Assembly (NCBI RefSeq): GCF_014805625.2
Contig: NW_023998414.1
Location: 32,899,833-32,963,832, forward strand
Reading direction: 5' to 3'
Length of the DNA stretch: 64,000 nucleotides
From: Glossina fuscipes
Lineage: Eukaryota > Arthropoda > Insecta > Diptera > Glossinidae
The notes beneath the pieces were generated by a model. It searched no databases, was not told the DNA's origin, and saw only the letters and a list, made by a program, of their open reading frames with translations. A program made the position numbers and the translations under genes. The stretch's first letter is position 1, and the number at the start of each line of letters is the position of its first letter. Positions 38,751 through 52,324 of this stretch are shown here, piece by piece.

Positions 38751-39899
38751 GTAAGTTTAACTGATAAACACCATTATGCTATGAAGGTGCAAAACATATA
38801 TACATATATATATATATATATAAAGATATGTGTCATATATGCATGTATGCATGTATCATATATGCATAAACTTTTAATTGGGATTAAATTTCAATATTGA
38901 TTTTTGTTATACACACACACAAGAAGCGAGACACACGAAATTTATTTTAATAAAATTATTTATTCAATGCAAAAGGGAATCCATTAATAATAAATAGACT
39001 TCCTTTTCGAATGGAATTTCGTCGGATTCATTTCTAGTCGCCTCTCTGCCATAACTCAACATATTTGCTTTCTCCTTAACCCATTCTTTTCGGTTTGAGT
39101 TGAAATCATTACTGGACTATGTTTTTCGGCATCGGACTCCTTCAAACTCTTTGTACATTCTGCTTTAAAATGAATAATGAATTCAATTTAGTTTTATTTA
39201 GGATAAACACTTTTTTTCTACTCAAATTGAACAAGTAAAAAATTTATATTCACCTAGGACCGAAATATCGCATACCCACCGCTATTAAAATATTTAACGG
39301 CCCATGCTTGTATTAATTAGCATAAGAGAGTGAATGGGATAAAATTTATCCCTTAAAAAGGGCTTTGCTAAGAGAAATGAGTCCACCATGTCGTGACGTC
39401 GACGACAATTAGTTTAACACACTTAGCTTAGCTTAGCATTCTACTATCCGAGCCCTTTTATGTGATATCAACATCAACAGTGTTATAACAAAAAAGTGAA
39501 TCCGCTACGTCTCGACGCGCACCACCATTAACGTATCCTATCGCTTTCTCCTATTCAAGTCCGGTTTTTTTTAAGGAAAAATTAATCCATCAGACCGTGC
39601 TGTCTACCATATTTCGCTTTTTAGAATTAACGCATTCTTAGGCAGATAACATTCATTCTTCATTGGAGAAGTGTACAAATGCGTTTTAAACTTTCTTGTC
39701 TTCTTTGCCTTATGATAAGTAAGCATAAAATCTCCAAAAAGTGAAAAAAATGAAAATTTAATCTTCGATCTTCGTTAGTAGAGTTTTTTCTTAAGTATGT
39801 ATGGAAAATTTCGGCCATCTGCTTCTTCTTCTTTCATAATTTTTTAGTAATGAGCAAAAAACCACAAATATTCGTTCAAAAGAAATCGGATTTGCATTC

Positions 39900-40190
39900 A
39901 GTTTGCTTTTCACTGCAGGCTTGGGCTTTGACTAATTTGGCCCATTTTCAATAGCAACCTGTGTGCAAAGACTTTCAATGCTTTTGGAAAATTTGACAAA
40001 GAGAGTGTCAACAATATACACCACACAGACACACAGACACACAGACACATAGACACACAGACAGACAGACAGACATGGCGTGTTCAATTCAGAATTTCAC
40101 GCTGATCAAGAATACATATACTTTGTAGGGTCTCGGAAGTTTCGTTTTGTGGGTACAAAATACAGTAAAATCGATTCATAAATTCGCTTA
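39900..40190 (-). repeat. Interspersed repeat copy, minus orientation, with internal ACACAG/GACA expansion
   Basis: Contains 'aattcagaatttcacgctga' and 'tcaagaatacatatactttg', then 'gggtctcggaagtttcg'. The core has expanded to tandem ACACAG and ACAG units at 40022-40076. Confidence 0.8.
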
Positions 40191-41737
40191 CAATTATACG
40201 ATCAGCATGTTGGTAATGTCTAAGAAATATATATTGGCGGATTCGGACCAACTTTCACCTTCAGCCGGAACATAAGTACTGCATATGTTTTGTTAACTAT
40301 GGGCGCGGTAGTGAACCCATTCGAACCATTTCATTATGCATGATTGCAGAGGGATATGGATACATATTGTATGTGGCGTCTAATAAGTACGTTTTATAGA
40401 AGCACAACAGCTCCATTCTGGGCAACATCTTTGGGGGGTTTTCGTCCCTTAGCCATATTCTCCTATAGCGAAATTGATGCTGAACGATTTTATTTTAATT
40501 AATGATACAAAATTACATAAAAATCTGATCGGCGGCATGGTATAAAAACATACGCCAAGAAAAAATATTGTCTTACATCATCACTAGTAACCGGTCGTAA
40601 TGACAGAATGCGATTGCAAATCTTCGGCATACCGGGGGCATATCGCATCGGTAACAGATATATGTATCGAGTTTCTCTCAAATATGTAGAGATTGCATGC
40701 AATGGTAAGAATAGAATGTAAAATATCGTATATTAATAATTTAGCTTCTTTTATTTAGTAATATACGATCTTACTTTTATCTTACGAACAACTTTTTTTT
40801 AGTCTCAGAGGTCAGTCATCGTCAGTAAGGAATCACGTATCCTGGATAGGAAAGAATAAATCAACTCAAACTTTGAAACAGAGGTGTGTTGAAGAACTGT
40901 GCATATTATTGCAGGAAAGGACGCACCGGATCACTTTTGATCATTTCTCCACGAGCTATTAACTTCAGTTCACTTTGCTGTTCGCAAACAATAACATTTT
41001 CATGATTCCCATCAGCGGCACATTGTGGTAGAAGTTGTTATAGAAACATGTGTGCAGGTTAAGGTTAACGCAAAAAATTCTAGAACACGATTTTCCTTTT
41101 TATTAAAATATTAATGCTTTGGTTTTCCCCCTTCTCTTATATCATCAACCACTCAGGGAATAGCACCAACTCGATGTGTAACCCGATGACAGTTAGATAG
41201 ATTTACGGAAAAGCAAAGTGAATGAATGAAGATGGCCGTCTAGTGGGCGTGTACGCAAATGTCAAATGTTCTATTTTTATCAAGTTAGTGCACACTCCAA
41301 GTACCATCAAAGTACAACTTTATCGCATTGGAACTTGTTGGAAATCGTTTTGATGGACATTATTTTTTTGGATAAGATGCAAAAGATGCATAGGATCGCA
41401 TATCGTTCGATTATTAACCCCAGTTACACGAGTTATAAGTTATAAAAACAAACTTGCAACAGATTGTATCAAAGGCGGGGAATTTCAGCCACTAAGAAGG
41501 TTGCGTAGTCCTATTAAAGGATTTAACTATCCTTAACTATCCATCGACTAATAATGTATATGAAAGAAACAAATCTCTTTATCTTTACTTAATTTGAATT
41601 CTCGAACGTATTAATCTCGCTATTAATATTCAAATCCCTATCCGCTAACAATTTAATATGAAGTCATCGGACTTTCCTAGAGCGACAGATGTGCAATTTT
41701 AACAATCTAACAGCAAAAAAAAAAAAAAAAAAAAATA

Positions 41738-41837
41738 NNNNNNNNNNNNNNNNNNNNNNNNNNNNNNNNNNNNNNNNNNNNNNNNNNNNNNNNNNNNNNN
41801 NNNNNNNNNNNNNNNNNNNNNNNNNNNNNNNNNNNNN
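41738..41837. other. Assembly gap (100 N)
   Basis: Exactly 100 Ns, which usually means a gap of unknown size. It is preceded by a poly(A) run. Confidence 0.98.
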
Positions 41838-44119
41838 AAAAAGAAATAAAGCCATTCAAATTGTAATTGGCAATAAATTTGAAATGGCCAAGACACCGAG
41901 ACTAAAAATTTTCTATTAACTATCCATTGTCTTGGTTGCTTGTGCTCTCACTGTTTTCCTTTTGTCATTTTTAGCTTATATTATAAATCATTATACTCAT
42001 AAGCTGGTAGGGACGAACAAGTTGCTTAAATGCTCTACGAAAAGAGGAGACACTTTTTGTGCGAAACACGAACGCATACATGAGTTATGACACCATTTTC
42101 GTGTGGAGGTATTTTTTTTTTTTTTTTTTTTTGAAAAAATTCAATAAATATATGCAAAAGGTGCTCAACTTTCTTTAGATATACAGCAGATCACCCTATA
42201 ACATGATGACTCTTTCCGTGTTACCTAAATATATGAGGTATATGAGTCACTCAGCCGATCTGAATCGATTCAGTTATTTGCTATATTTACAGTAGCTTCC
42301 CTTAAGAACGAAGCTTAAGACACTATACGAGAACAATTGTTATGGCCACTGCGTAATCGATGTCTGAAATAAATGTATCAAAATTTGATAGGACATGTTT
42401 TCTGTCTCATTCTTTTACTATATTATACCAGGCTCTTCTTGCCGTAATCTCTCTCTCCCTCTCTCTCTCTCTCTCTCACTCAATCACTCACTTTCGCCAT
42501 CAAATTATAAATTTTAATTAATTTTTATTATATAAAAACAAAATAGTAGTCAAAGTATCTCAACTAACAACTGAATTGTGTTCGGTTCAAATTTTAACTG
42601 CGCTAGGCTTTCCAATGCAACCAATAACACTGCATGCTGCTTGCTAGTGCTTCAAGCCTTCAGTTTTCGAATTTACTCCTTCGGCTACGTTAATTACAAT
42701 AACATAAATATTATAAAAAAAAAATTTACCCAAACTTTTACGTTCTTTCACTTGCTCAACAACAAACAATTTTCACAAATTTAATTTCGGCATTTTACGA
42801 AAAAAAATTTGCTTAAAATTTCGCTAATTAATTGCATAGATGACAATCAAGGGTGAAACGAGGCCGATAATTAATCTTTTGTTTGCTTTCTAAAAAAATC
42901 ATGACAATAAAAATCGAAAGGAATGATTACTAATACAGGTCTGCAACGTTCAAGCGAGTGCGATAGTAAAGCTTAAAGTAAAAGAAACGATCATAGCAAA
43001 CTGTTACCCCGTTTTTTTTTTTTTCACAATTCGTTGCCAGGCGATTTCTAGTCAAAATTTCCATATTTCCATGTCCCCCCACACATGAAATCTCTGACTT
43101 GAGCTTTAACTCACTCACTCAGCAAAGATTCGATAGAGAGTCAAAATGAATTCATTGCTTTATCTCAATGTCCAAAGCAATTTATTACGCATCATGATAT
43201 TATTGTCTTGATCGCCTCTGCAGTTGTGAGTGAGTAGAGAACTAAATGTTACCAGGACGCTTAGGAATATTTCCAAGATACAAGAAAGTGCTCATGACAG
43301 GTGGTCTTGATGTTTCCATGCTAAAATAGCAAATGCAGCTCAGCTACGTTAGCATCGTTTTTATTGCTTGCTCGGTCACTCTCTACCATTTTATAAGCGA
43401 AAATTCTGTTTAACTTTTCTCACTTTATATTACATAGCAAGTGTTAAGTGCATACGAAGCAAAGGGCGTATACACTTTGTCGTTTTGCAAATGCGTATAC
43501 GCAATGGTATGCAAATATTTGCATATTTATGGGGAAAAAAACAAGCGTGGATTGGCTAGCATTGAAGATTAATAAATTTTATGTTAGTCAATAAATTTTA
43601 GTAAAATTTTGCTTATGAGGCTATGGAGATATTTCAAGACGTGTCTATGAATTTTTGTCTTATGTGAAATTTTCAAACAATCAGCCTAAGCTAAAGAGTT
43701 GCTTGGTCCATCCAAATGAAGCATGTTACACAACCTATGGTCAGGGAAAATTAGTTTAATAAAATTTAACATCTTTGTCTTTGTCACAACTTCCGTTGAA
43801 TATATATATACGTCGCGTTGTCGCAAAGATATAACTTATGCGCTGGTGAAGATCACAACATTCTAAATAACTTTTCGAGAGTAATCCTCCGAAATACATT
43901 GCGGATCTATACGCTACGAGTTTTCTTAATGTAAACACAATTCAATACAAGAAATAGTTGTAACAAAATTATTAGGTGCTTGCATGTATTTTGGCCATTT
44001 TTTCCCTTCAAAAGGGAATTTGTTCAGCAAATTACTTCAATTTTTTTTATCTTCCTGGTGACATGGCGATACCGTGTATGGTAAAAATCATTAATGGTAT
44101 TTTTGGTTTTAGCACTTTT

Positions 44120-44760
44120 TATACCCGACACCCTTTGTGATATAGGGTAAATTAAGTTTGTTCGAAAATGGGTAACACCAAGAAAGGCTTAAGACAAGAC
44201 CATCTGTTGTTATACCGAGGAATTCAGAATCAGTTTTTGAATTGATCTAAGCTTGTCCGTCTGTCCGTCCATGTATTTTTGTGTTCAACCAACAGATTGC
44301 AATTTTTTGGATATAATATTTGATTAAAATTTCGTATATTGACGTAGTAGTCTGACCTAAGAACGAATTCTATTGAAAATGCTTGAGATCGATCCACATT
44401 TTCGATCACTTCCCGCTATGACGACTTTTAAAAATAAAGCGTAAAGAATTACAATTGTTAAAATTGTTTGACAAACCTTGCTGTGTAATAGGATTTCGAC
44501 ATTCTAAATTGTTATGAAAAATTTGGTTCGGTTAGGGCAATTTTTAAACCTCTCTCTCATATAAGCATTCTTACGAAAACTAAATCTTTATACCTTCAGA
44601 TAATAATATAATTATTAATATTTTAGGAAATGTAAGCCTTTTTATGCCAAAAAAAAATCCTCATTTTTAATGCTTAACAATGAAGATACGATCAGGTCAG
44701 AAATTTGATATACAAATAAGTTGATCAAATTTGAACCACATAATTCCATTTTTTGGGCCT
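44120..44760 (+). repeat. CCGTCTGTCCG interspersed repeat copy, long form
   Basis: Starts at TATACCCGACACCC. It contains 'gatctaagcttgtccgtctg' followed by TCCGTCC and a long body that aligns with 56986-57605 through 'gacattctaaattg', 'gaatcttta/aaatcttta' and 'cacata-ttcca' segments, so the element is at least 600 bp. Confidence 0.75.
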
Positions 44761-45604
44761 CACTCCATATTAGATTTCTCATCAAAAATAAGGCCTAGGG
44801 AGAGTAAATCTGGTTTATAGTTTTTATGATGAAAATTGACAAATAACAAAATGTTTGGAAATTCAATTAATTTTGGCAAATTTCGATCACGCCAAGTAAT
44901 ATATTGGGAATCGTTTAAGATGCCTTTGCCTAAGAGTATTATTATTAAAACGAATATTATCAAAGCGAATAGCTATACTAGGCGATCTGGTGTAGGATAT
45001 TTAATTGCCGGTGTGGTCCGACTAGCATGTTCTTAATTGTTAAAATTTTGCAAATTTTCAAGCAGACTCACTTTATCAAATGTCGGATTTTCGTAGCACA
45101 GACGTATGCTTGCTGTCTCGACACAACTTTCTTTATTTCTTTATTTAGTCATTTGTTGTTTTTTATTTCTTGACTTGCTTTCGTCAATGTTTATTTATTT
45201 ATTATTTATTTGTTTATTCGAAAGTATAGTAAGTTGATGGAGACGCTACGCAAACGATGTTCAATTGTCTGATGTCTGCAGACAAAAAGCCAATTGATTG
45301 CATTGGTCACGCTTATCAACTGAGGTTCATTCTTCTTCTCGCACACATCACCAAAATCCACGCTAGTTCACTTTCTCAAGTATGCTTTAAGCATTTAATT
45401 TTTGCATTTATCCTTTTGTGGTTTCAAATTACTATTCGTTGATGTGTAACAGATTTTCTACTACATTATTAAAATCACTAGACCTAATATCTAATACTAG
45501 AGATGATAGGCTATGCGGCTAATGCTCAATGCTTCGTTTAAGTCCAAGAATTTATATATTAATTAGTCTGAAAAATTATAATAATAATAATAATAACACT
45601 AATC

Positions 45605-45840
45605 ACCGAAAGATGACGAGGGTATATTGATTTTTTCAAAACGTTTGCAACGCCCAGAACGAATCTGCAATTCGGAGACCATACAAAGTGCATCAAATTT
45701 TCTATCGATTTAAGCATGTCCGTCTATACGTCGTATGTGTAATGTCTGTTGCAAACATTCTCCTCGCCATTTGGCAAAAACATTGCAATAATATAATCAT
45801 ACTCTACGTCAGTTATGGTACGGAGGTATATAATACAAAA
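45605..45840 (+). repeat. CCGTCTGTCCG interspersed repeat copy
   Basis: Contains 'gggtatattgattttttcaa', 'acgtttgcaacgcccagaac', 'cgatttaagcatgtccgtct' and 'attctcctcgcc', the module order seen at 63.4 kb. Confidence 0.7.
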
Positions 45841-46384
45841 AAAAAAAAAAAAAATATGTAAAAAGATATGTATAACTTAGGTATTTTATCTCAAGAATCA
45901 GTGAAGTTGTATTGTGTGCAATTACAGTCGTTCTTGCGCTACGATTGCGTTTTCACTTGCTTTTCGTAGCATCATATCGTTCCTTCTCTAGTCTACCAAA
46001 ATATTAAATTCGTTGAAAAGACAATTCACTGCTTTACGGATTTTTATGTTGTTGTTGAAAAGGGAAAGATGATGACAGTGATGAACTGAACAAAATAGAA
46101 GCGTAAAGAGTTTGTTGCAAAGAGTATAACGAACGGCTGCCTATAAGCTATCGAGGAAATGTTTGAGAAAACCATAACAATGTTTAAGAGAAGGATAAAC
46201 ACATATGAACAACGTCTAATCCTTGCTATTTTATAAGCGATTTGATATAAGTTTTATCAAAAAAAAAAAAAAAATGGTAAAGCGAGGTCTAACTAAAGCT
46301 ATTAACAGTGAACTGAACAGTGTTGAGAGAAAGGTAGCGACAACAGCGCTGAAAATAATCATATTAGTGAAAAGCAGGCCAAAA

Positions 46385-46660
46385 ATTATATACAATTGTG
46401 ATCGGGTATTTTATACCCACCATCTTTGTCTTAGCAGAAAACTCAAGAATAGAGGGAACAAATTAAATTCTTATACTCTATAATAATGTGGGAGGGGCGT
46501 GGTTGATTTTAGCCATTTCGAACGGGAGAATACAAAACCAACCGGCAGACAATTGGGTGGACATGCGGACATTTTGATGTGCATTTCGAATTTAAGACTA
46601 AAGCCATGAATGTACAGCATCGTGAGGGTGTGGCTGATTTTTTTTTTTTTTTTTTTTTTG
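46385..46660 (-). repeat. Interspersed repeat copy, diverged
   Basis: Contains 'gatcgggtattttataccca', 'ttcttatactctataata' and 'gggtggacatgcggacat'. It is related to the copies at 29.0 and 63.1 kb and ends at a poly(T) run. Confidence 0.45.
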
Positions 46661-47255
46661 CGTTTTCATCCAGGTCCTACTGGATCTTTCGTCGAATATA
46701 CGCGGAAATTATTACAGCTTTCTCTGCTGTAGTGTGCATGAGTAATAAGCAAAAAACTTTCTTTTTTTGCCTTCTGTGTTATCTGCTTTGCGTACCAAAT
46801 TTATGATATCTTTGCCGATAAGTGAAAATACTTTTATCTATAGTTTTGTTATTTCGTTTGACATATAAAGATTCAATAATGAATGAATATGTGGTATGAA
46901 CAAGAGAACCAGCGATCAAATATGAAAGTATTAAAGAGAGTTCTTCCCGAAATGAATTTCAAGGTTCGATGGTTTACATAGTTACCTTTTACTTAGACTT
47001 ACTTTTATCACCGCTTACCAATCTATAAAATTTAATCATTTCTTCTTTGGTGCTTATTGGAATGGATTTCTGATGGAAGAAAATAAAATCACTTTAACTT
47101 ATTTATTACGGTATATACATAGTGATGGGCAGACATACTACATATGATGTCCAATAAGCGAAAAATAATATGTTCTTCAGCTCTTTCTTTATTTCTTTCT
47201 TTTTTCCTTTCTCATATTAGTTGAGCTAGTCCGCTATTAAGATGTATTCTCAGAT

Positions 47256-47869
47256 AAGCTATACATAAGAATGTCTTGAAAAAGAGCTCGGTTCGAAGTA
47301 ATCAGTTTTTAATTCTCATGAGCAAGCCCGATTTTGCTTTGGAAAGTCTATTCAAATCTTCTTTCCATCTTAACGATAATGGAGCGGAAGAACGCGTTAC
47401 TTACAACACTATAGGAACGAAGTTTTTGGTATATACCGATGCGAGTACAAACTATACCTGCTGGAGTTTTATAAAAATAAACATTTCGAGATAAGCAAAA
47501 ATTCGGCTTAACTCGGACGATGGTTGGAGCATATATAGCCACCATTTACGTGACTTTACGTTAAACACTTATCTCATTGTGTAAAAATTCGAAATTTTTG
47601 GCCCGCATGGGCAATCGAATAAATCAAAAACGATCCAAATTACTAGAGTTAGGATTAATGATGAATCTTTTGAATTCCTTGAATGTATATTCATTTATTC
47701 GCTGTAACTTTGTTACAATTATTTCGTGTATTGTACTATTTTTTCAGTTAGGGAAACGATGGCACATGGGTCTGGATTACTCTCTTGGGATCCGGCCATG
47801 TAAGATAAGTAGATAACGCACTTCCTCTAAAGCTTTACGGATGCTATCGGAAATTTTGACAAATATATG

Positions 47870-47915
<46 letters not shown>

Positions 47916-48190
47916 ACATACTCGTTTATATACTATATATAAAGATAAATTATTCTTCTTCATTATGCAACCGTCTTTTTCAATTAGGAAAAATGTCTTC
48001 CTACATGGCATGTAAAAAATTTTCGCTGGCTATCTGACGGACACGCAATTTAGAACACTTCAATGTGAGTTAACATGTGAACGATGTAAACAAATTGTAA
48101 TTTGTTTTTCACGTATGTGTGTATAACGTAACATATATTAAAACTCAGATGTGCTTACGTCCTTGCTTTGTAAATATTTAAAACAGTGTG
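47256..48190 (+). repeat. Diverged long repeat, copy 1
   Basis: Aligns colinearly with 52325-53000: shared 'ttgcttt-gaaagtct-ttc', 'tcaattaggaaa-tgtcttc', 'ttcaatgtgagtt' and 'ccttgctttgtaaa' blocks. A TG microsatellite sits inside this copy at 47871-47912. No intact ORF; probably an old transposon copy. Confidence 0.6.
47871..47912 (+). repeat. (TG)21 microsatellite
   Basis: Uninterrupted TG dinucleotides inside the diverged long repeat. Confidence 0.95.
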
Positions 48191-48821
48191 CAACAACAAC
48201 AAGATAGAAAATTTAAAATAGATTTTTTGTCGACAAAAAAAATGGGATTTAAAGGGCAAACCATAGGCCAAATATAGGCTAAACTAACAATGTTACATTA
48301 ACAGGGACATAAGATAGTAGCCGATGCGTCCAGTGCCTTTTAACATATTATATATTACATATATAATATTACATGATCTTGTTATTTATTTCTCTCTCTG
48401 GTTAGACGAGATATTATCAAAGTAAGTATGAGTAAATTTGATAAATAAGTTTTGGTTGCCCAACCCTTTTAAAAGGAACGGCTTTGTTAGGCAAAACTAT
48501 TTACCATCGGCAAACACTGCACAGTTCTAAAATATATTCGCAATAGAAATCACACACAGCCTAATCATCATAATTGTCGGATGCTTATATGTTCGTTGTA
48601 GTCGGAGATAACGGATAGTGTAGAGGTAATTAGCGCATTTATCATCGCATACCATTTTACTAATGGAATATGAAATCACATTCATTTATAGTAAACATAT
48701 TTTTACGCTCCATTTTCGGTCAGTGATAGCGTTCTTAACTTTAATAAAATATTTTCTCCAAATGTCATCGGTGCTGCGCAACAGGCCCTAACCAAACCTG
48801 TATCATCATTATAATTATGCT

Positions 48822-49224
48822 GAAGGTCGAAACCTTTTCATTCCAAGCGAATTGTATTTCGATGATATATTTCCTACGTTTCTGTCGAATATTCTCCCTT
48901 TAGCATAGTTGTTGAATGGAAATGGAAACAAGATACCTATATGGCTCACAATACAAAGCGGTTCACAGCATTTCTAAAAAAATTAACCTCAACTCGAAAC
49001 ACTCTTAATAAGAAATTCTCTGCCGAAGGTCGAAACCTTTTCATTCCAAGCGGATTGTATTTCGATGATATATTTCCTACGTTTCCGTCGAATATTCTCC
49101 CTCTAGCATAGCAAAGCTGTTGAATGGATACAATAAGATACCTTTATAGCTTACAATACACAGCGATTCACAGCATTTCTAAAAAAATTAACCTCAACTC
49201 CAATCACCCTTAATAAGAAACTCT
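48822..49224 (+). repeat. Tandem direct duplication, two units of about 200 bp
   Basis: Unit 1 (48822-49020) and unit 2 (49025-49224) both begin GAAGGTCGAAACCTTTTCAT and end near AACCTCAACTC...TAATAAGAAA. They differ by scattered substitutions and small indels, so the duplication is not very recent. Confidence 0.85.
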
Positions 49225-50005
49225 ATCATATCAGTTTACCTATAGTTATCCTGAGTTTTATTTACTCAATTTGTTCCTTAAAGAAAATTTGTTTTCTTTG
49301 AAAATTATTCAATAATCGCGGCTCAGATTTGTTCCTCTTGCACAGTTACGCGATAGAATTGATGTAAAAATTTTAAGCTTATCAGCGGCATCCAGCGGTT
49401 CGTTACCAGTGAAATATTAAATTCATTCCTATTGACAAGTTCAAAAAATTTATAAAATCCTTTGCTCTACTTCATAAAAAAAAACAAGAAACTACGGATG
49501 TAAATAAATTTAATAACTGGCCAACTAACTGTTTTCGTTGCGTTTCTTTTGCTTAAAAATTTTCATGTTTCCGTGCCGCGTAGTCATTTTGTCTGACATA
49601 GATTTCGTAATTCACAGGATAAGGGCTATATACACGATAGCCGAAAAAAAAAAAAAAAATAAGAAAAAGAAAAAAAAAAAAAAAAAACAAAAATTTCTAC
49701 ATATATTCTTTTCTAGATATATGTATATATGTATATATGCGCGTATGTTTAATAAATACGTTTGTTTGTAAACGCAAAAAAATTCTATTTATTACGAGCG
49801 AGTTTAAAAATGAAAACTGAAAAATATTTATAACACTGTGTAATACTCTACCCTTGCGACCACTACAAACCAAAAAAAAAAAACAAAAAAAACAAAAAAA
49901 AGCAAAAATTCATTAAAGAAAGAAGCAAAAAAAAAAATTCCAATTTTTGACTTGAACAAGGTGTGTACGTATGTACGTATGTACGTATGTGCATAGAAGC
50001 TTATG

Positions 50006-50018
<13 letters not shown>

Positions 50019-50056
<38 letters not shown>
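50019..50056 (+). repeat. (GT)19 microsatellite
   Basis: Uninterrupted GT dinucleotides about 450 bases upstream of the second stg1 coding exon. Confidence 0.95.
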
Positions 50057-50059
<3 letters not shown>

Positions 50060-50512
50060 ATGTAAGTGCGCGCGCTTACAGTAATATAGTTGCTTTCAAA
50101 TGCTTCTCCTCTCTCTCTCTCTCACTCTCTCTCTTTCTCGCTCTTCCTTTTCCTCTTTCTTTTTTTTTTTTCTATCTTCTATTGTTTATTAAATTTAATA
50201 CGATTTTTTAGCACAAGAACATGCTCAAGAGCATTTAACCAAGACGTAACATAAATTTACAGCTCGTATGCTTTTGCTGTTCATTTTTGGTTTTTCTTTT
50301 TTTTTTCTTTTTTTTTTTTTATATTTTATATATTTATTTATTTATATATTTATTTATTTATTTATTTTTTATTTCAATTTTTAAATTTATTCATTTTTAA
50401 AGTTACTTTTTATTTTAGTTTTATTGTTTGTTCGTATGTTTGAAGAATAGAAAAAAAAAAAAAACAACATTCCATTACATTTTGTTGTACTTTCACAACA
50501 TTTGTTCCACAG

Positions 50513-50688
50513 CATTTCGGTAGCCATTGTTATTGCCGCTCTAGCTGGACCCCAGTGGTTATTCACGGAAGAGAAATTGCCGAATGTCAATTACAACGGT
50601 ACCGCCAATTTTAACGCTATGGACGACGGTGCCTTCATTACAAAATATACGAAGTCAAGTTTGTGGATTCTTTGTACGACCATACAAG
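50513..50688 (+). CDS. stg1: Stargazin-like protein (TARP/claudin superfamily), second coding exon
   Basis: Acceptor GTTCCACAG at 50511-50512 and donor CATACAAG|GTAAGC at 50689 frame a 176-bp exon. It completes codon 111 and encodes residues 112-169. The first part (ISVAIVIAALAGPQW) finishes transmembrane span 1. The rest is the start of the extracellular loop. Trp126 and the SLWILC segment (Trp162, Cys165) match the W and GLW-x-x-C signature of the claudin/PMP22/TARP superfamily. NGT at Asn139-Thr141 is an N-glycosylation sequon in the loop. The exon ends in phase 1, so the next exon should complete a Gly or related codon. Spans 2-4 and the C-tail are not seen in the window. The match to fly stargazin-like protein is from memory of the family and is strong over the whole exon. 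Confidence 0.88.
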
Positions 50689-51239
50689 GTAAGCAAAGCA
50701 AATATTAAATAAATGCATAAAAGAGAAAAAGTACATGAATTTCATTACAGTACTCGCCGAACCTACGAAAGTAAAATCATAGTCAAAAGTTACATTTTAA
50801 AGTGAGAATATGCGTTTACCCTTAAGCTAATTTTGCTAAATCGCCATAAGCTACGTTGTTAATGTAAAACTTTAAATAAAAAAAAAAAAAAAAAATGTAA
50901 CAAGCATAAGGGATAACACGAAGCGCGAATCCGTAGCCTATACATTGTCAATGGTCGAATTTTGTTTCTTGTAATTTTCGTTTTCGTTACGTCATCATCG
51001 AATCTCATGAATTTCTGTTCGCAAAGTAGCGCCAATCTATGCCTAAATTTGATGAATTAATGGCCATTTGACATTGTGTCTTTGTAAAGTTTCGCCTTTC
51101 TTATCGTACGCCTACTCAGAATGTCTGTCCAGCCTATGCAATTTTTGAATCAATTAATAGCGCGAATATTTTCAAATGACTAAAGAAAACGGGAGTGTAC
51201 CGCATGTGAACCTCGACAATCATTATTCGCTATCACATA

Positions 51240-51490
51240 AAATTTATGCGTGCATATATGATCGGTGTAAAATTTTGAATCAACTTAGTTCTACGCGTTT
51301 GTCCGTCCGTCTATCTATTGTCCAATTGTTGTTGGAACGTTACCGGTCACACAAATGATAGCAAAATGCTGAAACCTCGCATGTATATCCTTAACGTAAA
51401 GTAGATCAGATTCACCCTGTGGTCACGCCCATGAAGGCAAAACTTTAATTAATATTCGGAAGCCGATATTGTTGTAAAACTTGAAATAAA
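51240..51490 (+). repeat. Interspersed repeat copy, diverged
   Basis: Contains 'aattttgaatcaacttagtt' and GTTTGTCCGTCCGTCTATC, then a 'gtggtcacgcccatgaaggc' segment, typical of the body of this repeat. Confidence 0.5.
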
Positions 51491-52324
51491 TACTTGGGGC
51501 GATGCTTAAAGAAAGATCGTGGAATTGATCTAAGGATACAACCACCTTAACTTACGCTAATATAATAGGAAAAGTAATCTAGAAATTACATAAAAATTTC
51601 GTTCGGCCAACGAGAACACGATCACAATAAAAAACTAGTTTACAATCTATTTCTCTTTTTCATTGTTACATTGTTTTCGATGAGAATGAACTCTGTTGCC
51701 TTACTTACCATACATACAATGGAGCAAATATCCTCGACATTTTTATACTAACAGAACAAGATGTAACTTGACGCTGTTTACTTGCGGTGCTCAAATCTCA
51801 ACTAACTTAAATTCCGTGCGCATATTCGATTTCATATAAATCAAATTTCATTGAAAGCAAAGTTGTTCACTCGGAAGACGCGATCAACTTTTTTTCTATA
51901 AAAATGATTAAAAATGTATAGAATAGAGTTAAGGTGCGTTTATCTTTAAATACTCGTGTACTCGTGACTTTTTCTAGTCGTTCTAACGACGGATACATTT
52001 TAGTTCCTTCAGAAAAATACGTTTGTTTCTTCGCATGGGATGTCATATAATGGCCACGTCGAATTTGTTGTTGTAAAAAGTACGAAGAAATTCTAAAGGG
52101 AAGACGGCGATAAGTTTTTAGATTAGACCACCGATTAATAAAAAGAAATAGCAAGCAAGTTACACGCGCCGATTGAAGAAAGATGTGTGCGCTTGCAGTC
52201 ATTGGAATCATTGCTGAAGAAGTTTTTATGCACCGAGTGTGAAATTGAAGCAGGTACATGTCTGAAATGTCTCTAACGAAATAAGCGAAACAACACGCAC
52301 CGAGGTATATATCGGGTTATACTT

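Larger units (their letters stand above)
38751..50512 (+). other. stg1 intron, 11.8 kb, with assembly gap
   Basis: Intron between the two recognised coding exons. It contains a 100-N gap, repeat copies at about 39.9, 44.1, 45.6 and 46.4 kb, a 200-bp tandem duplication at 48.8-49.2 kb, one copy of a diverged repeat at 47.3-48.2 kb, and GT microsatellites. No other exon with matching phase was recognised. Confidence 0.7.

Noticed and set aside
51867..52259. 130-residue minus-strand frame, one of the longest not made of repeats
   Set aside because: No recognisable domain, no supporting splice sites, and intronic context; it may be chance.
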